From Cotesia glomerata (lineage: Eukaryota; Arthropoda; Insecta; Hymenoptera; Braconidae), in contig NC_058167.1 of assembly GCF_020080835.1 (NCBI RefSeq), positions 5,128,459-5,192,458 on the forward strand: a DNA stretch of 64,000 nt, read 5' to 3'. The position numbers were made by a program, and so were the translations under genes. The notes under the pieces were generated by a model. It saw only the letters and a program-made list of their open reading frames with translations. It did not search any database and was not told the origin of the DNA. Of the stretch, positions 22,746 through 35,566 are shown piece after piece. Position 1 is the first letter of the stretch. Every line of letters starts with the position of its first letter.

Positions 22746-24711
22746 TTACGAAAAATTCATATTATTTCATATTATTTAAGATTTAATAAATTATTATTAC
22801 TATTATAATTTTTATTTTTCCGATTACCAATCTATCTATTGCATTGGCCCTTGTGTCAAAATTCGCATAGAAATTTGTTACTATATTAATTATATTGTCG
22901 AGTATATATAAATTATTTTTAAATATATTTAATTATCTGTAATAACAATAACTGTCACATAAATTTTCATCAAATTCTAAATTAAATTCTAATTTATTAA
23001 AAAATTTTGAAAAATTACTATTAGTTCATGTAAAATAACTTAACATTAAATATTTATTTGTACCGGATCTGGGTGTTGAAAAGAAATTACAATCACTTAT
23101 TCGTGGTTTTCTCGTTTATTATATAAAATATCACACTTTAAAATTAGTGAACACTTGACTCTTAATAACTATTATAAATTTAACTTCTTAATTTATTTGA
23201 ACTATTAATTAAGTAATATGAGAATTATTATTAAATTAAGCATATGAAAATACTGTAATTATAATTATAAAGACGAGTTATCAATATGTTGGCATCATAA
23301 ACAAATATCAATTTAAGGTTTTAATAAGAGCGTTGAGTTAATCAATTTTAACAAGATTCTGAATACGAGCTCAGATAAAATTAATTGCATGAATTTGTTG
23401 ATTTATTATTTTATCACAATAAAAATTATTAATGACGCGACAATAGTTAGTACGAGCGATGATACGAGTGAAGAGCACGGAAGAGAGTCAGAACGCGAAC
23501 TCAACTCGGCAGTCACAAGAGAGGCTTGAATAAAAGCAAGACATTATAAGATTATTTGCATACCTGGTGATCAGTGACATCACCTCATCCAGGTATGACA
23601 ACGACTTGAACTGACGACAATTATAATTAATGAGCCATGCAGGTATTATATCATTAAGACTGAATATTATTTAATCCCTTGTGAATGCTGATTGAACATG
23701 TAAAATAATTTATATAGTACGTAAAACATGATCCCGAGATACCGGCATAACAACAATCGAAAGGTTACGTTTTTAATTATTATTATTAACCAACATTTAT
23801 TATTAACCAATTATTATGAAAGACACAAAGTTGGTACCTGAATTTCCGATGATGGAAAATTATCCTGGATGATTTGTTGAGTTGGATTGCACAAAGATGC
23901 ACTGAATTAATTTATGTGTACTGAGTACGTGTAGCTGGCCACCGCGTGTAGAGTAATTATGCCGGTTGGCGCGTAACCGTCTATTTGCCTTGGGGAGTTG
24001 ACTATCAGGGTGCGCGTCAGTCGCAGCACCACTGATGCAGTAGAGTGCGGATTTACCAAGTGTTCTAGCGCGAACATTTGGTATTTACGCAACAGTTCAA
24101 AATATTAAATATTAATTATTAAAAAAAATGAAGTTAGCACAAGTTCATCAAACTAGCTTACGAGCGTCTATTTTCTTGACTTTGGTTAAATAAGCATTTT
24201 TTTTAATGCCGAGTTCAAATTAATTTCTTTATCTAATTAGATGATCTTTGTTTTTTAATTAACAATATATGAAAAATTTATAAAATTGAATAATCGAAAG
24301 GAATTGTATGCTTTATAATATTTTAATATTGGGTGTTAATAACTAGTACATAATTTTTAAGTTGAATCTCACATTGACAACCAATCGACAGCGCTAAAAC
24401 GCCAGTTTGAACTCTTCTGATTCAATAAATTATTTTTAAATTAATTTTTACTATTCTAATAGTAATTAATCTATAACGGGTGCTTTACTTCCCGCACTTT
24501 TAGCCCCTGATTAAATTTAACTAACAACAATATATTAACAAATGACTCTAAGATTTACCAGGGCGCCACCAGGATTTTTCAATGCGGTTCCTGGAACCGG
24601 AAACCAGAGCTGAGCTTAATAATCTACAGGGAGAGAGAGTGGAGGAAGGTTGTTCTGAAAATGAATAAATTTTTATTTAACAAATTAACCGGTTTTTATT
24701 CAACAACAAAA
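22746..24711. other. AT-rich non-coding stretch, nothing recognised
   Basis: Mostly TAATTA-type sequence with two slightly GC-richer islands at about 23460-23600 and 23900-24090. It could hold degraded LTR material of the neighbouring BEL element, but I could not match it to sequence on the far side of that element. Confidence 0.4.
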
Positions 24712-24715
24712 TTAA

Positions 24716-26927
24716 GGGGGTATTCTGGTCTAGAAATTTGAAAAAATCGACTTTTTTTTTTGCATATTTTCAAAGTTTAGACCCTTAAAAATATGTCCTT
24801 CAATGGATTTTTCAAAATTCGAATTATTTTCGAAGATACAGTCGATTTTGTGACGCAGCATCTAAGCCGGCCGATCGTCGCGAATCACACAATAAACAGT
24901 GGCAGTTCCTGGAAGACTTGAGCACTCGTTCTTTCCAAGAACTCTTTTGTTTTCGACATAAGCCTTCATATATATTCAATATATATTTTTATACTTCTAT
25001 ATATACCTTTATACATACTTAATATACTAGGAATATACATACTAAATATACCAGGAACTGTTCAATGCGAAAGTTATAATGTTGATATTGTTTATCATTT
25101 ATTAATCTGTTCAGTTTAGTTTCAATCTTGAAGCGAAGTAGACAAGTGCTCTGTGGATAGTTTTGTGAAATAATAAATTTTGTTTTTTTTTATTTGCTTA
25201 AAAATGGATAGAAAAAGTGCGCGGGGGAGCAGTAGTCGTCCAGATAGGCACAAGAAGAAACGATTTTCATCAAATCAATTTACCGCTGAAAAAGATTGTA
25301 GTTATACGAGTGCTTCCGCAGCAAAGTTAAAAAAGTTTGGAGATGAGGAAATAGTTATTAACAAAAATTTTGGGTACTGTCTTCTGGAATTTTTCTCAGT
25401 TTTTCAAACTCTCTCAACTTTAATTGTGTGTGCTACCTGCAAAGAAGAAATTAAATTTTCTCAAACGGCACCACGCGGTTTAGGATTTAAAATTACATTA
25501 CAGTGCAGTTGTGAAAATGTTCGATACATTCAATCATGTCCGTTGGTGAACAAAGCTTATGAAATTAATCGCCGGATTGTTAAAGCTATGAGACTTTTAG
25601 GAGTAGGAAGAGAAGGAATAAATATTTTTTGTAGTGTCATGGATATATGCAAAGGTTTATGTATCAGTACTTACTACAGTTGTCTTGATAATTTACATAC
25701 AGCCGCAAGTGCAATTTACGATCAGCTAATATCAAAAGCTGTAAAAGAAGAGCAAGAATTATTATCAGAATTTGAGCCTAATGAAAATCCAAAACACTTG
25801 ACGGTTTCTGGAGATGGCACCTGGAAGAAGCGAGGGTTTACTTCACTTTTTGGCGTTACAACCCTTATTGGTAAATACAGTAAAAAAGTTATCGATACTG
25901 TCGTAAAATCTAGTTTTTTCCAAGGCTGTTGCCAAGGCGATTTACTACATCGATGTTTGGGATCCGAAACTCAAAATAACAATGAATCGCTCAATTCATT
26001 AATATGGACTTTTGCTCCCAAGCATATTCACGCTGGATCTCAAACAATTCAAATTGCGAATTATTTAGCTGTTGCCATTTTTAATGAAGGTTATTTACCC
26101 ATCTTAAAAATGATGGAACTTATGGGCATCACCGTTGGTACTGAAGCTCATTCATTTGCTATCAGACGTAACGAAGTTCGGATTGAGCGCTCTGAGCTAC
26201 GAGCTACTGCTGCTTCCAAAGAAGGCAGAACAGCTCGATTAGCTGAAAGAACTTCACAAAACATCGAATATGAAGTTGAGGAAGGCCCAATGTATGGATC
26301 TGGAATCGCCAATTAATCCAAAGTGAGTATTGAATGTTATTATACGAGTTATTCTACTATAATTGTTTCTCAAACTTTAAACGCGTTTTTCTCAAAACTA
26401 CTTTTTTTGAAGTGGTTGACATGATATCTCAAGTTCTACCCGACCGATTCTTTTGAAATTTGGTGGGAATCTTTTTTATATATCTCTCTATCGCGTCTGC
26501 TTTGCATTTTAAAAAATTTCAATTTGGAGTATTTTTAAAAAATTCGAAAAGGTCAAAAAAAGGGGGTAAAAAAAAATTGATATTTCATGTCGACGCCATT
26601 TTGTAAATTTTTTTTTTTTTTCTTGACTAAGGTCAACGCGATAGCGACATCTTTACAGATTGAGAATTTTTCAAATTTTTTTGTTTCAGATCACTACAAG
26701 GGCTGGAATCATGTCAACCAAGGTGCACCGTTTTTTTTGTAGCCCCCACTTCACTGACCTGTAATTTGTCCAATTTATCATTTTTTTTTTTTTTCAATTT
26801 TTTTTTATATTCTTGAAACGTTAATAAACATCATATAAAAAAACCGATACTAAAAATGTTCTTAATTTTTTTTTTATGTTAGTTTGAAAAGTGCCTAAAA
26901 TTTAGGCTTCTAGACCAGAATACCCCC
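24716..26927 (+). mobile_element. Kolobok-like DNA transposon, internally deleted
   Basis: 2212 bp with perfect 20-bp terminal inverted repeats GGGGGTATTCTGGTCTAGAA, flanked on both sides by TTAA (24712-24715 and 26928-26931). TTAA duplication with a Mutator-like transposase domain is typical of the Kolobok superfamily. piggyBac also uses TTAA, but its protein is unlike the one here. The element lies downstream of the BEL pol gene. Confidence 0.75.
25204..26316 (+). CDS. Mutator/Kolobok-type transposase, middle section missing
   Basis: 370 residues from the ATG at 25204; the upstream codons lack an ATG. N-terminal basic tail (RKSARGSSSRPDRHKKKRF), then a cysteine pair region (CATCKEEIKF, CSCENVRYIQSCPLVN), the helical segment (ICKGLCISTYYSC), and the catalytic-core strand GDGTWKKRGFTSLFGV at about residues 203-218. 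Family members normally continue for well over 100 residues with further acidic residues and a histidine/cysteine section. Here the chain jumps near residue 240 straight to the C-terminal motif ETQNNNESLNSLIW and IFNEGYLPILK. The deletion keeps the reading frame, so the copy should give a stable but inactive protein. The family normally cuts and pastes the element. A host-coopted repressor role is conceivable but not shown. Confidence 0.8.
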   Translation: MDRKSARGSSSRPDRHKKKRFSSNQFTAEKDCSYTSASAAKLKKFGDEEIVINKNFGYCLLEFFSVFQTLSTLIVCATCKEEIKFSQTAPRGLGFKITLQCSCENVRYIQSCPLVNKAYEINRRIVKAMRLLGVGREGINIFCSVMDICKGLCISTYYSCLDNLHTAASAIYDQLISKAVKEEQELLSEFEPNENPKHLTVSGDGTWKKRGFTSLFGVTTLIGKYSKKVIDTVVKSSFFQGCCQGDLLHRCLGSETQNNNESLNSLIWTFAPKHIHAGSQTIQIANYLAVAIFNEGYLPILKMMELMGITVGTEAHSFAIRRNEVRIERSELRATAASKEGRTARLAERTSQNIEYEVEEGPMYGSGIAN

Positions 26928-26931
26928 TTAA

Positions 26932-27758
26932 CAACTGTGCACTTGCACTTACTCTCACTCACTTACACCTAACTCACTTACAACTAAACTTAACACTACA
27001 ACTTATGACTACTCTCCTCAGGTCAACTTCAACTCCACGACCCCACCGCCTTGTCACCCCGCAAAGGAACTAATCGTATGCAAAGGCTCGTTAACTCGGC
27101 TCACGAAAGTAGTCGACTCAGTGACTGAACGTAGACCGATGTCCTCCCGTGAGCTTACAAAAAATTGCTTAATCCCACAGTACCCTCTTATGGAGCGACT
27201 ATACTGTAGTTCTACCTTACTACCGCTGTACCCCACTTGGCGTCTATACAACGGCTTCTAGGATTTCCCGCCCCGGAGTCAGATGGACTCAAGCGTGCTC
27301 AACGTGCCTCTTGAGCGGTACTATCTCACACACACATTACCCACGCGTCTCCACACACATATCCCGCTCACACACACAACTGACTCTGCTTTACTTTTAT
27401 TTTGTTTTGTCGCAAACTCTCCAAGAAGGAGAGTTTCCGTAATTATTTTGTTCTTCTTGATTATTTAGGATCAGGATCAGGAATTCTAATTTTAAAATAA
27501 AACACTCGATGTTGGGGTGAATAATTATAACTAATTTGTTCCCCAATGGGAGAAAACTCTAGCAATGACTAGAGAAAAACTCCTCGAAGATAGATACAGA
27601 TGCGTATGATGTGAAACTGTGTGTGTGTGTAAGTATAAATAATTGTACTAGGCGCACAATAGGGGTGAGAGATGATCTCAGCCGCTGTTAGGTTGTTGAG
27701 GTCAACCGTCAACCTGTTGTGTGTAGTGTAATACAGTAGTTGTTACATAATGTTAAGA
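26932..27758. other. Non-coding stretch between Kolobok and BEL pol
   Basis: Comparatively GC-rich around 26980-27360 with CACACA/CACTCA tracts. Below the pol stop one would expect a polypurine tract and 3' LTR of the minus-strand BEL element. A sequence starting TGTAACA on the minus strand at 27747 has the right look, but I found no matching partner at the 5' side. The Kolobok insertion interrupts this region. Confidence 0.35.
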
Positions 27759-30700
27759 TTAGGCATTAATTGGTAATGGACATAATAGAGTGATGTTCCG
27801 TTTGAACAGTCCTCGTGTTGTTCGGACAGATGCCACCCGAGTAACTCCATCGTCTCCAGGGTGGATTTCGACTACTACGCCCAATTCCCATCGCATACAG
27901 GGTTGATTTTTGTCCATCAGCAGTACGATCTGGTCAGGTTTAATTTCTCCTTGAGTAGAATGCCATTTTTGACGAGTTTGAAGCTCGTGGAGGTATTCCA
28001 AATACCAGCGCTTCCAGAAGTCTTGTCGTGCCTTAGTGATGAATTGCCATACGCTAAGACGATTGTCTGCAACATCAGAAAAATCATATTCAGGCAGCAT
28101 TGTGAGAGGACGCCCTATTAAAATATGAGCAGGTGTTAATGCGATAGGATCGTTAGGATCACTAGATAACGTGCATAAGGGTCTAGAGTTAAGTATGGCT
28201 TCAATTTGTACAGCTAAAGAATTCAACTCTTCAAAGGTCAGAAGTTGATCTTTCACCACCCTCTTAAAATGATGTTTAAAAGACTTTACTGCCGCTTCCC
28301 AAATGCCCCCAAAATGCGGTGATAGTGGTGGATTAAATTTCCAAACAATATTTTTTCTAACTGCATAATCATTGACTAAATTTTGATGAGTTTTAGATGT
28401 AAAAAGTGCATAAAGTTCTTGTAATTGGTTATTAGCGCCTACAAAGTTGGTACCATTATCAGAATAAACATGAGACGGGACCCCCCGGCGACCAATGAAC
28501 CGTCCGAAAGCTGCCAGGAAGCCATCAGTGGTCAGGTCGCTAACAATCTCAAGATGGACTGCCTTCGTGGCCATGCAAATAAAAACGCACCCATAGACTT
28601 TAATCTTATTTCGATTTCTAAATTTTCGTTCTTTTATGAATAAAGGTCCAAAATAGTCTACTCCCACATGGGAAAATGCGGCTGATTCTGTGACTCTGGC
28701 ACTGGGTAGATTAGCCATCTTCCCTTGAAGAATTACAGGACGATGTCTAATGCATTCCACGCATCTTTTGACAACTCGCCTTATCTGGCCCTTTCCATCC
28801 AGTAACCAGAATTTATGACGTAAATTTGATAATGTTGCTTGGATACCAGAGTGGTATGCATTTTTATGTGTTTCTCTAATAATTAAGTCTGTAACATAAT
28901 GACGTGAACGCAGTAAAATGGGATGTTTTGTAGAAAATGAAATAGGGGCGTGTTTTAAACGACCACCTACTCGTAATAAACCATCTTGATCAATAAAGGG
29001 ATTTAGACAACGTAATCTTAGATTTTTTGTGTCTCCCGTTTCTTTAAGTTGTTCTATTTCACAATGGTATTGTTCTTGTTGAATTAATGTAAGTATTCGA
29101 ATTTCTGTTTTTAATTTTTCTTCAACACTCAGTGGTTTATGTTTAAACGAACTTGATTTGAGCATACGTAAAATGAATGTAAATGAATTTATGAGTGTTG
29201 AATACGATGAAAAGCGTTGGAATAGGTCACTGGTGGATGCCAATAAGCAGGTGTTTTTACGTAAACCTGGTAGTTCTGAAGGAACAGACTGAATAAAAAT
29301 AGGCCAGGTGTTGGGATCCTGTGTCAGCCACGTAGGACCTTCAAACCATAATTTATTTTTAAGAAAATCGGAGGGTAATTGACCTCGAGATAAAGAGTCA
29401 GCAGGGTTATCATTAGTTCTAATATGTCGCCATTCTACGTTATTCCCGAGAGATTGTATTTCAGAGACTCGATTTGATTCAAAAACCTTAAGAGTGTGGG
29501 GCGAGCGTTTAAGCCATTGTAAGACGATGGTTGAATCTGACCAAAATGTTACTTTAGTACAAGTGAAATTAAGTGCAGGAAGTGCTTCTTTATATAATCT
29601 TGAAAGTAATTGTGCTCCACATAGTTCTAATTTAGGTATGGTTACATCTTTAATTGGCGCGACTCTAGATTTTGAGCAGGCTAATCTGACAATTACTTGA
29701 CCTTGTTGATTCATTGAACGTACATATAAGCAGGCTCCGTAGCCTATTTTACTAGCATCACAAAACCCGTGTATCTCGATATTACTAGCATTGGGAATAA
29801 CAATGTTACGTTCAACAGCAAATTCTCTAATTAAAGGTAGTTGTTCAGCAAATTTACACCAACGAGTGTGTAATTCTTGTGGTACTGTTTCATCCCAGTG
29901 AACCTTTACCTTCCAACATGCTTGTACCATCGCTTTAGCAGCAAGTACTACTGGACCTAAGATCCCGAGTGGATCGAAAATTTTTGCGATATCAGATAAG
30001 ATTGTTCTTTTAGTCATCTTTTTCAAAGAATTAAGTGAATTGACAGTATAAATAAATTCATCAGTTGAAGAGTTCCAGACAATACCAAGAGTTTTAGAAA
30101 TAGGGTCATCATTAATAGCACAATCCAAGTCAAGCGTTCTTTGGTCAAAGTTGTCTAGTGCATGTTTATGATTGGAGGCCCACTGACGGAGTTCAAAACC
30201 CCCCTTTCTTACTAATTGAATTATTTCGTCGCGTAATTGCAAAATTTCAGGTAAAGAATTAGTCCCAGTTAATAAATTATCAACATATAAATCGCGTTTT
30301 AGTATAATCGAAGCATTTGGGAAGTTATGACGTTCATCGTCAGCTAATTGGTTTACTGTACGTGTGGCTAGAAACGGAGCTGCAGATACTCCAAAAGTGA
30401 CTCTCTGTAATTCAAACGTGCTAGTTTCGTCGTTATGATAATGAAAAATTCTTTGAAATTTATGATGATCTGGATGGACTCGGATTTGTCTATACATTTG
30501 AGCGATATCAGAAGTCATGGCGTAAACATAGATACGAAAACGTAATAAAATAGTAAATAAGTTATCTTGTACAGTAGGCCCCGTCAGCAGAACCTCATTC
30601 AATGAGATACCTTTATCAGATTTTGCTGATGCGTCGAATACAACGCGTACCTTGGTGGTAGTGCTAGATGTTTTTATGACGGGATGATGTGGTAAATAGT

Positions 30701-31094
30701 AGCCCGGCTCTTGATCATGTGATATGAGTACCATATGACCAAGGTCGATGTACTCCTGCATTACTTTATTGTACTCAATCTTAAGTTGCGGATCTAAGTT
30801 TAATCTCCTCTGTAAAGAGAGAAATCGTTTATAAGCTTGTTGTTTAGAGTTACCAAATTCCACATTCTCGACTTTAAAGGGTAATTTGACAATATATCTC
30901 CCACTTGCATCTCGGGTAGTGTTAAGTTGGTAGTGTGTTTCACAAAGGAAATCATCTAAAGTTCTAGATCCCTTAGGACTAACGTCTTCTATTATCCAAA
31001 AACGAGTTAACTGATTTGACAAATCTAAGAGTTGACATAATACAGGTTGTGTATTGTTATCATCATTGACTCCCCCCGCTACAACCCAACCAAG
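27759..31094 (-). pseudogene. BEL pol: RT, RNase H, integrase, DUF5641
   Basis: Starts just after the 31095 stop with LGWVVAGG, the usual protease-to-RT linker. RT: PGYYLPHHPVIK, KVRVVFDASAKS, MTSDIAQMYRQI, FGVSAAPFLATR and the active-site box YVDN at 30287-30276, where BEL elements usually have YVDD. RNase H: GFCDASKIGYGACLYV and the W+HI...NPADSLSRG segment. Integrase: zinc-binding H..H...C..C, then core motifs GVDYFGP, YSDNGTNF and GGIWEAAVKS. The C-terminal DUF5641 box runs to RNITLLCPLP. Length and order are complete. The two upstream stops and the changed RT box suggest a recently inactivated copy. The product would replicate the element RNA and integrate the cDNA. Confidence 0.9.
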
Positions 31095-31598
31095 CTATGT
31101 TTTCTGTATAATTAAATCACAATCTTTATGTGAGCGATCAATTTGTCCAATTGACAGCAAAGCTAAAGTGGTTCCGGAACCAATGAGAACATCTACTGGT
31201 CGCGGAAGATGAAAAAGTGGATCAGCCAAGGTTATGCTATCTGGTATATCTATTTTTTCACGTGGAAATACTTCGTTAGGACTCAGATCAGTGATTTTAT
31301 TAACTGTCAAAAAAGATAATGATTTTTGAAATTTATTGTTTAAAGATTTGCATACTACTTGAATGAGATGTTTAGAAAAAGTCTGCATTCCATTAACTGC
31401 ACCGATTGGAATAGAGCAAGTTTGTGTAGGTAATTTTAATCTATTTGTTAAATTTTCTGTAATGAAATTAGCAGTAGCACAAGTATCAAGAAAAGAAGGA
31501 GCTTGAATGAATTTACCATTAGAATCGCGCATCTGGATGAGAGCGCTCATCATTAATTGAGACCTTGGTGTTCTGAGTATTGTGGTTAGGTTGTACAC
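31095..31598 (-). pseudogene. BEL protease (DUF1758-type aspartic protease)
   Basis: In frame with gag and pol. It contains the FLDTCATANFITENL active-site region and DVLIGSGTTLALL. Position 4 of the site is cysteine rather than the usual glycine (DTC); some insect BEL lineages appear to share such variants, so this need not be damage. The segment ends at the in-frame TAG at 31095-31097. Confidence 0.75.
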
Positions 31599-31604
31599 AG
31601 GTAG

Positions 31605-32903
31605 TCATGAAGTAGATCCCCTTACAGCCGGTGTGACTGCAGTTGATTCAGTAGTATTGGTGTTTGTTTTTGCATTTTTATTCTGATTTGAATAAGGGTT
31701 TGAGCTTCGTTCATAATGTAGCATAGTGTGGTGAAATTTGCGACAGCGTTTGCAGTGGGTGGAATTACAGGGTCCTTTATGTTCACGTAAACAGTTGGGG
31801 CAGAGTCGGGAAGTTTTAACAAATTTAACACGTTGGTCAACAGTCAATGAATTGAATTGAGGACATTTGTATAGAGGATGTGCCAGTTTGCAGTTTGGAC
31901 AGGTAATCGTTGTTGTCGTCATTAAGGCTCGAACTGGCGTATCTGTTTTTTGTTTCTTGAAATTATTACTCGAATGTTCATTACGTCGTCTTTTGAAAGA
32001 GTTATCGGAGTCACGCTGTTTGTTAGGTTTACGTGTACTGAGTCGAAAAGCAGTTTTTATTATAAATTTGCTAAATGCGTCAAATGTTGGGAGGGTGTTA
32101 TCGTCTTCATACGATTCGTCCCATTTATCTCTAATTTCCGTTGGCAATTTAAATTCTAATAATCTTACTATAAATGCGTCAGTTGGTGTTGCTTTTAATG
32201 ACTTTAAATCATTCAAGTGTTGTCGAGCGTCATCTATGAATTTAGTAAGATTTTCATTAGTCGGAATTGATATTGAATTAAGATTTAAAAGAGCATCATA
32301 ATGTTTAAAAACTAGAGCGCGCTCTTTCTGATAAGTTTCTGTTAAAAGGTCCCAAGCCCGTGTATAGTTTTCTGCTCTTGCACTAAAAAGCGCGAGCTTA
32401 TTTGCAGCAGAACCAGTTAAACATCCGCGAAGATATAAAAACTTGTTAAGATCATCTAAATCGTTACGTCCGTCGATAAGTGTCTTAAATGTATTTTTAA
32501 AGGAAAGCCAATTTTCAAAGTTACCATCGAATTTTGGTAATTCCGTGGTAGGGAGCTTAGCAAGTCGTTGATTTTCGGTTGTCCGATTGAGAGTTGAAGC
32601 GTTAATTGCAGATTGAATAGTAGCGTTAAGAATGTCTTGACTAGGAGTCTTTATTTTAGCTGCAAGCTCGTAATAAATTTTACGAATTCCGTCCGCGAGT
32701 TCTACTTCTTTGTCTTCAGGTGTGTTAATTTCTAATTCGTCGACATTTGTATCGTACTGATCGAATAATTTTTCGATTTTAGGAAAGCGTAGAGAAGCGG
32801 TCTGAATGTCCATGGTATTTGTTTTTAGTTCATTGGCTAATGCGGTAATTTTAGTAGTTAGTAGAACACGTGATTGTTCTAAAGTCGGTTTTGTCTTAGT
32901 CAT
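31605..32903 (-). pseudogene. BEL gag (DUF1759) with zinc knuckles
   Basis: 432 residues from ATG 32903. The central DUF1759 capsid-like domain has LPKFDGNFENWLSF, YLRGCLTGSAANKL and FKLPTEIRDKW. A basic patch (KRRRNEH) follows, then CPNC..AHPLYKCPQF and CPNCLREHKGPC plus CKRCRKFHHTMLH knuckles for RNA binding. The TGA at 31605 lies in frame, two codons before the protease segment. It may be a mutation or a readthrough stop. BEL elements commonly encode one gag-pol chain, which favours mutation. Confidence 0.85.
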
Positions 32904-35095
32904 TTTGAGATAAATTTATATGATAATAATAGTAATAATAATAATGATAAATATCGATTGATAATTAATTATCTTATTTCAGTAATAAATAGATCACTTA
33001 TGCTGATCAATTAATAACAACAAATTAATAATTTAATGAATTGAATTGAAATCAAATAGCGAATGTACTGTTATATAAATTATTGAACAAAGAAAAAGGC
33101 ACAAAGTAGGATCAGTGTTAGTGAGGCTAGCGGGTATATTGTGTCGGTTACAAGTCCCAAACACAACTGAACTGTGCACATGGCGTCTGGCGCCTCGTGC
33201 TTCGTGCCGGCCGGGCTTCTTCCCGCTAGCTCATGGTGCGCAGGTGCGGCAGCCATTACAAACGTGTTATTGGACGTGTTCGTAGTAAACAGTCATAGAA
33301 ATGACTCTTGTCAAGTCTTGAGTATAGTTAGGGTTTAGTATAGTCATGAGAGTCAGGGTGACCAACTCTCCTTTGCCTTGGCGGCAAAACATATTTCCGG
33401 ATTTACAAAAATTAGACTCCAAAATTTACAACGTTAATTTTCACTAAAATTGTTCAGTCATTAGCTTACAATAAAACTCATGAATTATCCTCACGATTAA
33501 TAAATTTACTTCTTAAAATTTTCGGCTTAAAACCGACGCTTCTTTTATTCCAAATTCAACACGAGCTTAACTCTGTGCATTAACTTAAATTCTTTCGAAG
33601 AACATTCTTTATAAAATTAACTAAATTTTTACTCGGACGTAATCCACACAATAAATAGTTTTATAACAATTTCTACCGGAACAATGATATTAAATTATTG
33701 ACAATTTTCCAGTACATGACTTCAATATATAAGACAACCCAAGTATAAATTGGCAATTAAATTAGATAATTAATTAGTAATTTCTCAATATACAAATTAC
33801 TTGCCGAAAGTTTATCTACGGGTACATCAGTCTTATCTGCTCCGAAATTTAGTAAATTAATTCTCAATAATTAATAACACGTGGAATAATTATTTTCTAG
33901 TAATTTGAGAATGACGATTGGATAATTAATAATTCGCCTCGGTGTAAAATAATTACAGAAAATTATCCACGACGTTCGATTACTAAATGCGTCGCAGTTT
34001 TCTCAATGAATCAATTTCCGGTAATTAAAATTGTTTCCAATAAATAATTAAATAATTTTCAATAAATGATAAAATATAAATCAGTATATATAATTAATTG
34101 AATGGTAATTCAACTGCTATATTTTATAAAAATAGTCCAGCTAATAATTTTGTAAATTTACTGCGTCACAAAATTCTCAAGGAATTTGCGCGCTCAAAAT
34201 AGACGCCGTTGTTCGTTACTGCGTAGTTAGCTTGACCTCGGGCACCAACGTTTGACCAAGTCGTGAGTTGCTGATTGAACTATTTCTCGGTGTTCAGAAA
34301 TAAATTAAATAATAAAACTGAATTTTAATGTAGCCCATCTAGGATGTTATTAATTATTAACCAGCTGAATTAACAATTTAGACACTCACGACCTAAACCC
34401 AGGAGGTCTAGAACATTCCTCGGGTGAAAAATCCCCAGGAGGAATTGTTCACAAGCTAACAAATTAAATTGATTAAAATTATTAATTATTATTAACAAAT
34501 ATTATTAAACAAATTGAATTACCACTTATTAAATCAAAATTGAGAAGTAGATCGACCAGTGAGCCGGGTATAAGCCCCAAGGCTCAACAAAAATTCCAAT
34601 ACCTTAATAATCTTAATACTGAAGAAAACTCTACTCTGGAATTTTGCTTCCTTCCTAGCTGCTTTAGTTGGCGATGTCATTGGTTTCAGCACTTCACTAC
34701 TTCTGATTTTTTATTGCCGCTTCACTTCCGAAGAAACCCAAAATTTCCCCCTCTTAATTCTAGTCGGGTCCCGAAGACCGAGACGCGCCAGTGCTGCGTC
34801 GATTAACTACTTCGCACACGTGTGATCGGTTTTACCGATCAAGGGCAATTTACCCTGTTACAAATCATTTATGTAAATTATTATTAATAAACTTTAATTA
34901 TATTGATTACTTACAATTAATAATAAAAATCGACTTTTTTAAAAATTCAAAAAATTCTCCAGCGACCCGATTCGATTATATCGGGCCCAAATTTTCAGGA
35001 TCGTCTCTTTTTGAGATCGACTACTTTTGAAAAAAAAATCGGCATCATAATCGCTGACCTAAGTGCGCACACTTTCGTCGAGAATTAACAGATCT
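32904..35095. other. Leader/5' side of BEL element and AT-rich sequence, no LTR identified
   Basis: The 5' LTR of the minus-strand BEL element is expected here. A GC-richer patch at 33115-33280 and a possible LTR-type edge (…ctgttaca at 34855-34862) are visible, but no copy of either was recognised on the 3' side. The open frame at 34540-34806 shows no family resemblance. Confidence 0.35.
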
Positions 35096-35099
35096 GCCT

Positions 35100-35560
35100 A
35101 TATATATATATATATTTATTTATGTAATATAACGCGCGGCTCGTGGACACGATAACTCCCACAAATCCTAATGAATCTTCATGAAACTTGGTAGACTTAT
35201 TCTACCGACAATTAGCTTGAATGAGTTCAAAAATTAGCTGAATCCATCAAATAGTTTAGAAATGGCAGCCATTTGAAATTTTCGAAAATGTGAAAATCAC
35301 GTGTTTGTTGACTTTAATAGGTAATAACTTTTCATTGAGAAATAATAAATCGTTTTTCTGCATCCCATTTTAATGCTTATGAACTTCTCTTTTATTAATC
35401 GGCTGCTCAATTTCAAAACACAGTAACTAACATTTAAAAATTTTTTTCAATTTTTCTTATTAAAAATAAGTTTGCCCACCAAAATACTTGAAATTAAGGT
35501 CTAAAAGTTATAAAAAATGCATCAATACTAGTGTAAAATGCTGAAAATGCCGGAAAGTGG
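35100..35560. repeat. Dispersed repeat related to 1-350
   Basis: Begins with a (TA)n run followed by 'aatcttcatgaaacttggta' and later 'aatagtttagaaatggcagcc', as at the window start. It is non-coding. Confidence 0.65.
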
Positions 35561-35566
35561 AGGATC

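Larger units (their letters stand above)
27759..32903 (-). mobile_element. BEL/Pao LTR retrotransposon, internal region nearly intact
   Basis: Gag, protease, reverse transcriptase, RNase H and integrase are in one continuous frame over 5145 bases, interrupted by only two stop codons (31605-31607 TGA and 31095-31097 TAG). LTRs were not identified with confidence. The coding organisation with DUF1759 gag and DUF5641 C-terminus is typical of insect BEL elements. Confidence 0.85.

Noticed and set aside
25180..25203. Start of the Kolobok-like protein upstream at 25180
   Set aside because: The frame is open there but has no ATG; the first ATG is at 25204.
27470..27758. 3' LTR of BEL copy 1
   Set aside because: A TGTAACA start on the minus strand is suggestive, but no corresponding sequence was found at 32904-35095, so it was not annotated as an LTR.
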